In this document: one piece after another, positions 8,674 to 16,580 of the stretch
Layout: the number at the start of each line of letters is the position of its first letter
How positions within the stretch are numbered: position 1 is the first letter of the stretch
NCBI GenBank assembly: GCA_036271875.1
Contig: DATAZU010000017.1
Span: 62,001-126,000, forward strand
From: Galbitalea sp036271875
GTDB lineage: Bacteria; Actinomycetota; Actinomycetes; Actinomycetales; Microbacteriaceae
DNA length: 64,000 nucleotides
Direction of reading: 5' to 3'
The notes under the pieces: generated by a model
Seen by the model: the letters and a program-made list of their open reading frames with translations, nothing else
Database searches by the model: none
What the model was told of the DNA's origin: nothing
Program-made: the position numbers and the translations under genes

Positions 8674-9103
8674 GCCGCACCGCGAGATCCCCGTCGTCGA
8701 CAGAGAGGATGCGGGCCGCGAGGATGCCGGCATTCCTGGCCCCGCCGATCGACACCGTCGCGACCGGAATGCCAGCGGGCATCTGCACGATCGAGAGCAG
8801 CGAGTCGAGCCCATCCAGTTTCGCCAACGGAACCGGAACACCGATGACGGGGAGGGTTGTCACCGCAGCGAGCATGCCGGGCAGGTGGGCCGCGCCGCCC
8901 GCACCCGCGATGATGACCTTGATACCGCGACCGCGAGCATCCCGACCAAACGCGATCATGCGATCGGGCGTGCGATGCGCCGAAACCACTTCGACCTCGA
9001 AGGTAATGCCGAACTCACGAAGCGCGTCGGCCGCATCCGTCATGACGGTCCAGTCGGAGTCCGATCCCATGACGATGGCGACGAGCGCTGGCATGGTCTT
9101 CAT
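8588..9103 (-). CDS. purE: N5-carboxyaminoimidazole ribonucleotide mutase PurE
   Basis: This 171-residue enzyme interconverts N5-CAIR and CAIR in purine synthesis. IVMGSDSDWTVM near residue 10, VVSAHRTPDRM with the catalytic His, and IAGAGGAAHLPGMLAA are class I PurE motifs. Length is typical. The ATG overlaps the stop of purK by four bases (9100-9103), and purK is upstream in the same operon. The C-terminal coding end overlaps the end of the rightward acyltransferase gene. Confidence 0.96.
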   Translation of the reverse strand: MKTMPALVAIVMGSDSDWTVMTDAADALREFGITFEVEVVSAHRTPDRMIAFGRDARGRGIKVIIAGAGGAAHLPGMLAAVTTLPVIGVPVPLAKLDGLDSLLSIVQMPAGIPVATVSIGGARNAGILAARILSVDDGDLAVRLSDFALQLETQVAEKNSVLAAKLRERQS

Positions 9104-10230
9104 GCTAGAGGTGCGCCAGCAAAGAATTCGGATGCCGCGCGAGCGCGGAACACGGTGTCGTCAAGGTCCGACCCCGTCGCGGTCACGTGGCCAACCTTGC
9201 GCCCCGGCCTCGACTGCTTGCCATAGTTGTGGAACTTGACGGTGGGCTGGTCCGCGAGCGCTCGCGGATACTCGTCGGCCAGCGAGCCGGATGATGGTCC
9301 GCCGAGAACGTTAACCATGACGCTCCACGGTGCGCGCGCGTCTGTCGACCCGAGGGGCAGGTCGAGCACCGCCCGCAGGTGCTGCTCGAACTGGCTCGTG
9401 ATCGACCCCTCGATCGTCCAGTGGCCCGTGTTGTGCGGGCGCATTGCGAGTTCGTTGATGATGAGGCGATCATCCGTCGTTTCAAACAGCTCGACGGTGA
9501 ACACACCCGTAACGTCAAGAGCGTTTGCCACGGCAGTGCCGATCTCGGCCGCGACGTGTGTGATGCGGCCGGTCGATAGCGGGGCCGGTGCAATTACCTC
9601 GGCGCAGACCTCATTGCGCTGGACCGACTCAACGACGGGCCAGAGCGTGAGCTCTCCCGATGGCCGACGCGCGACCAGCTGGGCCAGTTCGCGCCGGAAC
9701 TCGACGTGCTCTTCGACCAGCAGGGCGTCGCCATCGCCGAACCAGTCAGCAGCATCCTCCGCAGAGTGCACGACGCGCACTCCTCGACCGTCATAGCCGC
9801 CGCGCGGTGCCTTAAGCACCGCGCGGCCGCCGTGCGCGGCGAGAAACTCGGCGAGCTCAGCGATGCCGGTCACGCGGGCCCACTCGGGCATCGGAAGCCC
9901 GAGGCCGCCCAGCTTCTCACGCATTGCCAGTTTGTCTTGGGCGTAGAGCAGCGCAGAGGGCACGGGGCGAACGACAACGCCGGCGGCGAGTAGGTCGGCG
10001 AGCACCGACTGCGGCACCTGCTCGTGATCGAAGGTCACGACATCGACGGTGCGGGCGAACGCGAGCACCTCGTCGCTGTTGCGAAAGTCGCCGGTCGCCG
10101 TAACCGCGAGATCGGCCGATTCGCCTCGGGTTTCAGCGAAGACCCGGATCCCCACGCCCAACTCGACCGCGGGCGGGATCATCATCCTTGCCAGCTGCCC
10201 TCCGCCGATCACTCCGACGATGGGCGACAT
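9100..10230 (-). CDS. purK: N5-carboxyaminoimidazole ribonucleotide synthase PurK
   Basis: A 376-residue ATP-grasp enzyme that carboxylates AIR with bicarbonate and ATP to N5-CAIR. The order of motifs is standard: GVIGGGQLARM at the N-terminus, TFDHEQVP, QDKLAMREKLGGLGLP, the ATP-grasp lysine segment KAPRGGYDGRGV, EEHVEFRRELA, and the metal-binding NELAMRPHNTGHWT. It is the first gene of a purK-purE pair. The divergent gap to gtrA (10231-10340) must hold both promoters; no convincing -10 box was identified for purK. Confidence 0.96.
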   Translation of the reverse strand: MSPIVGVIGGGQLARMMIPPAVELGVGIRVFAETRGESADLAVTATGDFRNSDEVLAFARTVDVVTFDHEQVPQSVLADLLAAGVVVRPVPSALLYAQDKLAMREKLGGLGLPMPEWARVTGIAELAEFLAAHGGRAVLKAPRGGYDGRGVRVVHSAEDAADWFGDGDALLVEEHVEFRRELAQLVARRPSGELTLWPVVESVQRNEVCAEVIAPAPLSTGRITHVAAEIGTAVANALDVTGVFTVELFETTDDRLIINELAMRPHNTGHWTIEGSITSQFEQHLRAVLDLPLGSTDARAPWSVMVNVLGGPSSGSLADEYPRALADQPTVKFHNYGKQSRPGRKVGHVTATGSDLDDTVFRARAASEFFAGAPLA

Positions 10231-10340
10231 CCTGTACTCCCGCTCAGATAGGCCGAGTTTCTCTCAGCAGCGAACCAAGGTGCGTCGGTTAGAGTTACAA
10301 CCGCTTTACGACCCTATCCGCTTCTCAGGGAGGTGCCAGC

Positions 10341-10892
10341 ATGCGACTGCTGATCTCGCAGTTCGCCCGCGTCGGCGTCGTGGGTCTCGTTGGGCTGGTC
10401 GTGGATGTCGGACTGTTCAACCTGCTCTGCCTGACCGTGCTCAATCCCGCGTCCGTCCACGAGGGCGCCCTCTGGGCAACGTTCCTTTCGACCTCGGTCG
10501 CGATTGTCGTCAACTGGCTCGGCAACCGCTATTGGACCTTCCGCCACGAGCGCAGGTCACACTGGGTCCGCGAGGGTTTCGAGTTCGTTCTGGTCAGCGT
10601 CGGGGGGCTGCTCATCGCCCTGTTCTGCGTGTGGTTCTCGGAACACGTGCTCGGCTACCACTCGCTGCTGTCCGACAACATTGCGAAGAACGTGGTCGGG
10701 CTCGCACTCGGAACGATCTTCCGATTCACCTTCTACCGGCTGTGGGTCTTCAACCCCTCGCGTCAGTCGACGGCGCCGACGAGCATCCCGGATGCGATCG
10801 ACGACTCGGCGGCCTCCGGCTCAGCCGCGGTCACGACGGTTATTTCCGGATCGGCCGCTGCGCCCTCCATCGGCGCCGCGGCGTCCGAGTAA
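10341..10892 (+). CDS. GtrA family membrane protein
   Basis: The 183-residue product has four hydrophobic segments within the first 140 residues, starting VGVVGLVGLVVDVGLFNLL. It keeps the NWLGNRYWTF motif and the final FRFTFYRLWVF segment typical of GtrA proteins. Those proteins are thought to flip or present polyprenyl-phosphate sugars for glycosylation of surface polymers. AGGGAGG lies ten bases before the ATG and supports this start. The last 40 residues are Ala/Ser-rich, outside the family, and lie in the 130 bases that overlap the end of the opposing UDP-glucose dehydrogenase gene. Confidence 0.88.
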   Translation: MRLLISQFARVGVVGLVGLVVDVGLFNLLCLTVLNPASVHEGALWATFLSTSVAIVVNWLGNRYWTFRHERRSHWVREGFEFVLVSVGGLLIALFCVWFSEHVLGYHSLLSDNIAKNVVGLALGTIFRFTFYRLWVFNPSRQSTAPTSIPDAIDDSAASGSAAVTTVISGSAAAPSIGAAASE

Positions 10893-12214
10893 GTCGGCGC
10901 CTGCTCGGGCCTGCCGAGGCTTCTAATCGTCCAACCGCCCCGCTGCCACACCCGCTGGTTAAGGCAGTTTCTGCCGTCCAGGATGATGCGTCCGGCCGCA
11001 CCCTCGAGCTCTTCCGGGCGCAGCTGTCGGTATTCTTTCCACTCGGTCAGCAGGAGCACGACGTCCGCGCCCGCCACCGCCTCCCGCGGCGTGGCGACGT
11101 AACTGAGTTTCGGCAGTACGCGACGCGAGGTCTCGATCGCCTGGGGATCCGTCGCGACGACGATGGCACCGGCCGCGGAGAGCCGCGCCGCGACGTCCAG
11201 GGCGGGCGCATCCCGCACATCATCCGATTTGGGTTTGAAGGCAAGGCCGAGGATGCCGATGCGCTTGCCCGCCATGCTGCCACCGAGCGCTTCTTCGACG
11301 AGCCGGACCATGCGGTCGCGACGACGGAGGTTGATCGCATCAACCTCTCCGAGGAATGCGACACTGTGACCGACGCCGAGTTCGTCCGCACGAGCGCGGA
11401 ATGCGCGGATGTCCTTGGGCAGGCAGCCGCCGCCGAATCCGAGTCCCGAATTCAGGAATTTGCGACCGATCCTGCGATCATGTCCGATCGCGTCGGCAAG
11501 AAGCGTGACGTCGGCACCGGATGCCTCGGCGACCTCCGCCATGGCGTTGATGAAGGAGATCTTCGTCGCAAGGAACGCGTTCGCGGCAACCTTGACTAGT
11601 TCTGCCGTCGCGAAGTCAACGACGAGGCGAGGCGTCTTCCGCTCGAGGGCGGCGGCGTAGATCTCATCGAGGATCGCGACCGCACGCTCACCGGGCGCTC
11701 CCGGCTCGACCCCGTACACCAGCCGATCGGGCGAAACCGTGTCCTTGACAGCGAAACCCTCGCGCAGAAATTCCGGGTTCCAGGCCATGGTTGCGCCCGT
11801 CTCGGCGCGGCGAAGCAGGTCGGCAAGGCGGGATGCCGTGCCAAGCGGCACCGTCGACTTGCCGACGACGAGGTCGCCCGGCCGCAGGTGTGGAAGGAGA
11901 GCGGCAAATGCCGCGTCCACGAAGCTCAGATCGGCTGCGTAGCTGCCCTCCTGTTGCGGGGTGCCGACAGCGAGAAAGTGGACATCCGATCCCGCCGCGT
12001 CGGCGATATCGGTGCTGAAGTGCAGTGACCCCGTCTTGCGAGCAGCCTTCAGGGCTGCCGGCAGGCCCGGCTCGAAGAATGGCGGGGTGCCGGCGCCCAG
12101 CGCGGCGATCTTCCGCTCGTCCAGGTCAATACCGATGACTTCGTGTCCCAGTTTGGCCATGCTGGCCGCGTGAACCGCCCCGAGGTACCCGCAACCGATC
12201 ACCGAAATGCGCAT
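10763..12214 (-). CDS. UDP-glucose 6-dehydrogenase
   Basis: A 483-residue NAD-dependent enzyme making UDP-glucuronate from UDP-glucose. MRISVIGCGYLGAVHAASMA is the Rossmann start, and FINAMAEVAE and FGGGCLPKDIRAF (catalytic Cys) form the active-site part. GLAFKPKSDDVRDAPALDV and LDGRNCLNQ belong to the C-terminal UDP-binding domain. I choose the ATG at 12214 because the family starts there and GGAGTCC lies just upstream; longer readings add non-homologous residues. The family domain ends near GWTIRSLGRP. About 45 further Ala/Glu-rich residues form a tail antisense to the gtrA 3' end. UDP-glucuronate would feed an acidic surface polymer. Confidence 0.94.
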   Translation of the reverse strand: MRISVIGCGYLGAVHAASMAKLGHEVIGIDLDERKIAALGAGTPPFFEPGLPAALKAARKTGSLHFSTDIADAAGSDVHFLAVGTPQQEGSYAADLSFVDAAFAALLPHLRPGDLVVGKSTVPLGTASRLADLLRRAETGATMAWNPEFLREGFAVKDTVSPDRLVYGVEPGAPGERAVAILDEIYAAALERKTPRLVVDFATAELVKVAANAFLATKISFINAMAEVAEASGADVTLLADAIGHDRRIGRKFLNSGLGFGGGCLPKDIRAFRARADELGVGHSVAFLGEVDAINLRRRDRMVRLVEEALGGSMAGKRIGILGLAFKPKSDDVRDAPALDVAARLSAAGAIVVATDPQAIETSRRVLPKLSYVATPREAVAGADVVLLLTEWKEYRQLRPEELEGAAGRIILDGRNCLNQRVWQRGGWTIRSLGRPEQAPTYSDAAAPMEGAAADPEITVVTAAEPEAAESSIASGMLVGAVD

Positions 12215-12293
12215 CGAGGACTCCGTTCGCGTAGCCGCATATTGGCCCAAGGCTAGAGCGCGTTGGTAACGCCGCGGCAACGTCCGGGTAGCG

Positions 12294-12830
12294 TTAGCGG
12301 GTACCCCAGATGATCGTTTCGTCGCTCGCCGCGGCGCCGGTCCCTGACGCTCTCGAAGGGCCCGACGGACCCGAGGACTCGATGAGGTCGTGCAGCGCCG
12401 CCTGCACCAGGTTCGCCGACGGAACGTCCCGAAGCACGACCATCCGGTCCGGGCCGGCATTGATCTCGACGTCCCCGCTCCCCACCAGGCCCTGAAGTCC
12501 GCTCTTGCGCACCGTCACATCGAAACTCCGGCTGTGCAGCACTTCCTGACGGACCCGAACGAGCACGCCGCTGCGGAGGATGACCCGGCGACTGGTGATC
12601 GTGTAGTTCCGACTCAGCCAGACGACCACGGGAAACAGCCAGAGAAGCACCACGAGCAGCACCCCCGCTGCGAGCACCGCGAGATTTTCCCAGGACTCGG
12701 GAAAGCGACCGTATGCGTAACCGGACGCGAATGCGACCGCCACGAGCACGAAGCACGGCCAAAAGAGAGCGCGACCGTGTTGGCGTAACCGGGCGACGAT
12801 CACCTCGACTGGCTGCACCTCACCGGACAT
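12294..12830 (-). CDS. PH-domain (bPH2/DUF304) membrane protein
   Basis: A 178-residue protein with two membrane segments at about residues 22-42 and 49-71. A bacterial pleckstrin-homology-type domain follows, starting at NYTITSRRVILRSGVLVRVRQEV, the standard DUF304 entry motif. An Ala/Gly/Ser-rich C-terminus ends the protein. The function of this family is unknown; it is often found beside birA and the acyl-CoA carboxylase genes in actinobacteria. It begins three bases after the birA stop and is probably cotranscribed with it. A gap of 79 bases separates its end from the start of the UDP-glucose dehydrogenase gene. Confidence 0.82.
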   Translation of the reverse strand: MSGEVQPVEVIVARLRQHGRALFWPCFVLVAVAFASGYAYGRFPESWENLAVLAAGVLLVVLLWLFPVVVWLSRNYTITSRRVILRSGVLVRVRQEVLHSRSFDVTVRKSGLQGLVGSGDVEINAGPDRMVVLRDVPSANLVQAALHDLIESSGPSGPSRASGTGAAASDETIIWGTR

Positions 12831-12833
12831 GCG

Positions 12834-13625
12834 TCACTCATACCTCAGGTGGGTCACGTCACCCGCAGCGACAGCCGAAACCGTCTCGTCTCGCTGGTCC
12901 ATCACGAGCAGGCAGCCCGTCGGGTCGATACCCACGGCAACACCAAAGCGATTCGAGTCGCCGGGCAGCTCAACACGGACCTGTTTCCCAATCGTGCGAC
13001 ACCATTCGGATACCTCGCGATGCACACCGCTCGCGACCGCGTCACCGCCAACTGCGACAAGACGATCAACCAGTTCCAGCAGGGTCCCGAGGTACCCGGA
13101 CAGCACGCGGTCCGCCAGTTCCGCGCTGGTACCCTCGACTCCGGCGAGCGCGAGGGATGTCGCCGTCGGAACGGGCAGCTCATCCTGGGTCAGCGACAGG
13201 TTGACGCCGGAGCCGAGAATGACGCCCCTGGACGGCAAAAGCTCGGCGAGGATGCCGCACACCTTCAACCCGTCGATCTGCACGTCATTCGGCCACTTGA
13301 GGCCGGTGCGCCCGCCGCCAACCATGGCGTCGATCGATGACGCCATGGCGGCACCCGCGATCAGAGGCAACCAGCCGAACACCTCGGGTGGAAGACCGTG
13401 GTCGCTCGATGTTGCGGTCAGGAGGACCGATGCCGCAAGCGTCTTACCCGGCGGCGCCACCCACGCTCGGCCAAGCCGCCCGCGGCCCGCAGTCTGATTG
13501 AGCGTCACAACGGTCGAGCCGTTCGCCTCGCCGGCGGCGAGCTCCGATAGAACATCGTTCGTTGACGTGGCCTCGCCGAGCACACGAAGGGACGGCACAG
13601 TGGCACGGCTGCGGGGAAGCTCCAC
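12834..13625 (-). CDS. birA: Biotin--[acetyl-CoA carboxylase] ligase
   Basis: This 263-residue ligase attaches biotin to the carrier domain of acyl-CoA carboxylases. It has EATSTNDVL, the biotinyl-AMP loop GRGRLGRAW, LKWPNDVQIDGLKVCGIL and a C-terminal SH3-like domain. There is no N-terminal helix-turn-helix, so it is the monofunctional type and not a repressor. The GTG start at 13625 has TATGGT six bases upstream. Its substrate is probably the biotin carboxylase/BCCP protein encoded at 27497-29251, with accD-accE lying between them. Confidence 0.93.
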   Translation of the reverse strand: MELPRSRATVPSLRVLGEATSTNDVLSELAAGEANGSTVVTLNQTAGRGRLGRAWVAPPGKTLAASVLLTATSSDHGLPPEVFGWLPLIAGAAMASSIDAMVGGGRTGLKWPNDVQIDGLKVCGILAELLPSRGVILGSGVNLSLTQDELPVPTATSLALAGVEGTSAELADRVLSGYLGTLLELVDRLVAVGGDAVASGVHREVSEWCRTIGKQVRVELPGDSNRFGVAVGIDPTGCLLVMDQRDETVSAVAAGDVTHLRYE

Positions 13626-13631
13626 GCGTCA

Positions 13632-13637
13632 ACCATA
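13632..13637 (-). promoter_or_regulatory. -10 box of birA
   Basis: TATGGT on the minus strand ends six bases before the birA GTG, which fits a leaderless transcript covering birA and the PH-domain gene. Confidence 0.42.
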
Positions 13638-13680
13638 ACCGCGCTTTTCGCCACGGCACGGAAGGCACATAGCGGGCCGG

Positions 13681-13686
13681 TAACCT
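13681..13686 (+). promoter_or_regulatory. -10 box of ppm1
   Basis: TAACCT ends seven bases before the ppm1 ATG. No ribosome-binding sequence is present between them, so the transcript is likely leaderless. Confidence 0.5.
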
Positions 13687-13693
13687 TGACACC

Positions 13694-14458
13694 ATGGCGC
13701 GCGCTGCAGATTCTGGCGGTGCGTCCGTCTGGGGTCGGGTTCTTGTCATTTCGCCGACGTTCAACGAGATCGAGAGCCTCGCCAGCGTCGCAGGCCACCT
13801 GCTCGACACCGTGCCGGGGGTGGACCTGCTGATCGTCGACGACGACAGCCCGGACGGAACGGGCGTGCTCGCCGACGAGCTCGCGAAGGACCCAAGAATC
13901 CGGGTGCTGCACCGCGCGGCCCGCGAGGGGCTCGGACGCGCATACCTCGCCGGGTTCGCCTGGGCGCTCGATCACGGCTACGACATCGTCGTCGAGATGG
14001 ATGCGGACGGCTCACACCCCGCTGAGTCCCTGCCCGCCATGCTGGACGCGCTCACCGGCTCGACGCCGCGGCCGGGCCTCGTTCTCGGCTCACGATGGAT
14101 TCGCGGCGGTTCGGTCGTCAACTGGCCGAAGTCGCGCGAGGCGCTGTCGCGGGCGGCGAACGCATACGCGCGCATCGCGCTCCGCGTGCCAGCGCGCGAC
14201 ATCACAGCGGGCTTTCGCGCATACCCGAGCGAGGTACTTCGACGAATCTCGCACGACATCCACTCCCGCGGATATTCGTTTCAAATCGAAATGACCCTGC
14301 GCGTCTTCGACGCCGGTTACCCGATCGTCGAAGTGCCGATCGTGTTCAGGGAGCGTGAGGCAGGTCGATCGAAGATGAGCTCAGGGATCGTGTTTGAGGC
14401 GATGTCTCGAGTAACTCGCTGGGGTCTTGCCCGCCTCTTCGGCGCACGGCACGCCTGA
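13694..14458 (+). CDS. Polyprenol monophosphomannose synthase
   Basis: A 254-residue GT2 enzyme of the Dpm1/Ppm1 type that transfers mannose from GDP-mannose to polyprenyl phosphate, the donor for extracytoplasmic mannosylation of proteins and lipoglycans. It shows VISPTFNEIESL, LIVDDDSPDGTG, VVEMDADGSHP (DxD) and GSRWIRGGSVVNWP. RGYSFQIEMTLR and FREREAGRSKMS close the catalytic domain. There are no C-terminal membrane helices, so it is the soluble form. manC at 48.3 kb could supply GDP-mannose. Its last 113 bases overlap the 3' end of the opposing DUF6716 gene. Confidence 0.93.
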   Translation: MARAADSGGASVWGRVLVISPTFNEIESLASVAGHLLDTVPGVDLLIVDDDSPDGTGVLADELAKDPRIRVLHRAAREGLGRAYLAGFAWALDHGYDIVVEMDADGSHPAESLPAMLDALTGSTPRPGLVLGSRWIRGGSVVNWPKSREALSRAANAYARIALRVPARDITAGFRAYPSEVLRRISHDIHSRGYSFQIEMTLRVFDAGYPIVEVPIVFREREAGRSKMSSGIVFEAMSRVTRWGLARLFGARHA

Positions 14459-15698
14459 CCACACCCCGCGTCTTCCGCGCGACGCGAAACATCGTCCGCA
14501 CCGGATATCCAACGACAAGCGCCGCGTAACCGGCGAACGATCGGTCAAGCGAGCCGAGTGCGCGCTTGCGGTCCCAAACGTGGCGCAGTCGGCCACCCAG
14601 ACGTCCGTAGCGCTGGCGCTTGAGGGGCAGCGGTTCGAGGGCGTTCGCCGCGACCAGGTTCTCCAGGCGTTCGATCCAGTCGTTCGCATCGTCTGACTGG
14701 AAGTAGTTGTCGTCGAGCCACTCCGGCTCGGGCGTGCGGAAGTGTGCGGCGACCAGCTCGCCAGCAGACCCGAACAGGTTGCTGTCCTCGAACACCGGGT
14801 TGATGAGGCGGCGACTGACTCCAAAGTCGCTAAGCGCCAGCCCAGGAACCCCGATGGCCACAGCCTCGATGAGCGCGGTCGAACTGACCGTCACCAGCCC
14901 GACGGCGTTGGCAAGATGCGCCCCCATCGAACCGGATTCTGCAACCAGGTTCGTCGGGCGATCCTGCAGTTCGGCGAGGAGCTCGTGGTATGGGTGATGC
15001 TCGGCGTGTGTCTGTTTCTCATCGCCGACCGCGCGCAACTTCAGCACGACCTTCAGGTCGGGATGTCGACGGGCACACTCGGCGAGCCACTCGACCACGG
15101 CCATTCGATCGCTGCGAACCCGCGGTACCTTCGCCTGCACCGCAAACACGACCTCATCGCGTTCACGCTCAGGTGCGAGGCTCACGTGCGCTTCCTTGGA
15201 CTGCAGGAACGGCAGCGTCGCGAGCCCGAATTCGTTGGGGATCCCGAGCCGTTCGGTCAACTCGGTGAACTCCCGGATTTCGCGCTTGCTGTGCAGGATC
15301 ATCAGGTCGACCTGTGAACGGAAGCTGAGTGCCTTCTTGGTCGCCGGTATCGAGATGCCGGGCAGGCCGGACAACAGGATCGGCCTGCGTTTAGACACCT
15401 CGAGCACCGCGCGCAGCACCACCCGGATCACGGGACCCCTCATCGAGAGAAAGACGACATCCGGCTTCAGCTTCGCCACTCGCGCTTTGAGCGCTTCAAG
15501 CGACAGCACTTCGGGTGAGTCGACCCCGAAGCCCTCGACGGCCGCCTCGCGCTGTGCCTCGGTCGGAAGGAACGGCGTCTCGATCACCACGAGCAACCTG
15601 TCCCAGGCCTCCGGCGTGCGACCCAGGGTCGCCGCTCCCCACTTCACATACGAATCGGTATCGGCAACGCAAAGAATGCGCAGTCGGCGGTCGGTCAC
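14346..15698 (-). CDS. DUF6716 putative glycosyltransferase of nonulosonic-acid cluster
   Basis: A 450-residue protein with a GT-B-like layout. The Rossmann start is RRLRILCVADTDSYVKWGAATL, and a second domain contains EVVFAVQAKVPRVRSDR-like sequence and SSTALIEAVAIGVPGLALSDFGV, a site resembling the donor-binding region of sialyl/polysialyltransferases. I assign it to DUF6716 from memory of the family, not from a search. The GTG start overlaps the NeuB stop (GTGA, 15695-15698). The module neuA-neuB-DUF6716 suggests it uses the CMP-activated sugar. About 30 Ser/Arg-rich C-terminal residues are antisense to ppm1 and probably not conserved. Confidence 0.78.
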   Translation of the reverse strand: MTDRRLRILCVADTDSYVKWGAATLGRTPEAWDRLLVVIETPFLPTEAQREAAVEGFGVDSPEVLSLEALKARVAKLKPDVVFLSMRGPVIRVVLRAVLEVSKRRPILLSGLPGISIPATKKALSFRSQVDLMILHSKREIREFTELTERLGIPNEFGLATLPFLQSKEAHVSLAPERERDEVVFAVQAKVPRVRSDRMAVVEWLAECARRHPDLKVVLKLRAVGDEKQTHAEHHPYHELLAELQDRPTNLVAESGSMGAHLANAVGLVTVSSTALIEAVAIGVPGLALSDFGVSRRLINPVFEDSNLFGSAGELVAAHFRTPEPEWLDDNYFQSDDANDWIERLENLVAANALEPLPLKRQRYGRLGGRLRHVWDRKRALGSLDRSFAGYAALVVGYPVRTMFRVARKTRGVVRRAVRRRGGQDPSELLETSPQTRSLSSSSIDLPHAP

Positions 15699-16567
15699 GC
15701 CGGGGTTCGGCGCAGCTTGGCCAGCGGAGCCTCTTCGCCCGGGAAGACGACCTTCACGCCGTCACCCATGGCCTCACCAAGCACACGGATGTCGCGCACG
15801 AGGTGCTCGAAGCCGGTCGGCTCGAGCGACGCGGAGTGGTCCGAGCCCCACATCGTGCGGTCGAGCGTGATGTGACGCTCGACGGCGACCGCGCCGAGAG
15901 CGACCGCAGCGATCGAAATCTGCAGCCCACGCTCGTGACCCGAGTATCCGATCGGCACGCCCGGGAAGTGCTCCTTGAGCGTCGTAATCATCCGCAGGTT
16001 CGCTTCCTCGGGGGGCAGCGGGTAGGTGGACGTGGCGTGCAGGATGACGAGATTGTCGGTACCGAGGGTCTCGACGGCGCGGTCGATCTGCTCCATTGTC
16101 GACATCCCGGTCGAGAGGATGACCGGCTTCCCGGTCGCGTGGATGGCCTTGAGCATCGTGATGTCGGTGACGGATGCCGAGGCGATCTTGTACGCAACCG
16201 TGTCCAGGTCCTCGAGGAAGTCGACGGCGACCTCGTCCCACGGGGACGCAAACCAGCTCAGGCCGCGCATCGTGGCGTAGTCGCCGATCTCGATGTACTG
16301 CTCACGGTCGAATTCGACGCGGTAGCGGTATTCGAGATACGTCATGGTGCCCCACGGGGTCTCACGCGGCTGGTTCTTCATATGCTCAGGCGTCGAGATT
16401 GCCGGCGTGCGCTTCTGGAACTTCACGGCCTGGGCGCCCGAGTCCGCCGCGACATCGATGAGCTGCTTGGCAAGCTCGACATCACCGTTGTGGTTCAGCC
16501 CGATCTCTGCGATCACGTAGACCGGCTCGTCCTCGCCGATCCGTACTCCGCCAATGGTGACTGTCAT
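15695..16567 (-). CDS. NeuB-type nonulosonic acid (sialic acid/Kdn) synthase
   Basis: A 290-residue TIM-barrel enzyme that condenses phosphoenolpyruvate with a six-carbon sugar (ManNAc, mannose or a phosphate ester) to a nine-carbon ulosonic acid. It has AEIGLNHNGDVELAK, AVKFQKRTP, LSTGMSTMEQ, HATSTYPLPPEEANL, IGYSGHERG and ERHITLDRTMWGSDHS. Canonical NeuB proteins have a further C-terminal SAF (antifreeze-like) domain. This one ends right after the barrel, so that domain is absent. AGGAGG seven bases upstream fixes the ATG at 16567. It lies 13 bases after the CMP-sugar synthetase gene. Confidence 0.92.
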   Translation of the reverse strand: MTVTIGGVRIGEDEPVYVIAEIGLNHNGDVELAKQLIDVAADSGAQAVKFQKRTPAISTPEHMKNQPRETPWGTMTYLEYRYRVEFDREQYIEIGDYATMRGLSWFASPWDEVAVDFLEDLDTVAYKIASASVTDITMLKAIHATGKPVILSTGMSTMEQIDRAVETLGTDNLVILHATSTYPLPPEEANLRMITTLKEHFPGVPIGYSGHERGLQISIAAVALGAVAVERHITLDRTMWGSDHSASLEPTGFEHLVRDIRVLGEAMGDGVKVVFPGEEAPLAKLRRTPA

Positions 16568-16571
16568 GATT

Positions 16572-16577
16572 CCTCCT
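16572..16577 (-). promoter_or_regulatory. Ribosome-binding site of neuB-like gene
   Basis: AGGAGG on the minus strand, a near-perfect anti-16S match, precedes the ATG at 16567. It fixes the start and rejects the longer upstream reading. Confidence 0.75.
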
Positions 16578-16580
16578 GGT

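Noticed and set aside
7546..8841. 431-codon open frame on the minus strand
   Set aside because: Very charged Arg/Asp-rich shadow of the acyltransferase and purE genes, without any motif.
10049..11599. 516-codon open frame on the plus strand
   Set aside because: Shadow of gtrA (other frame) and of UDP-glucose dehydrogenase (other strand), both of which have clear motifs.
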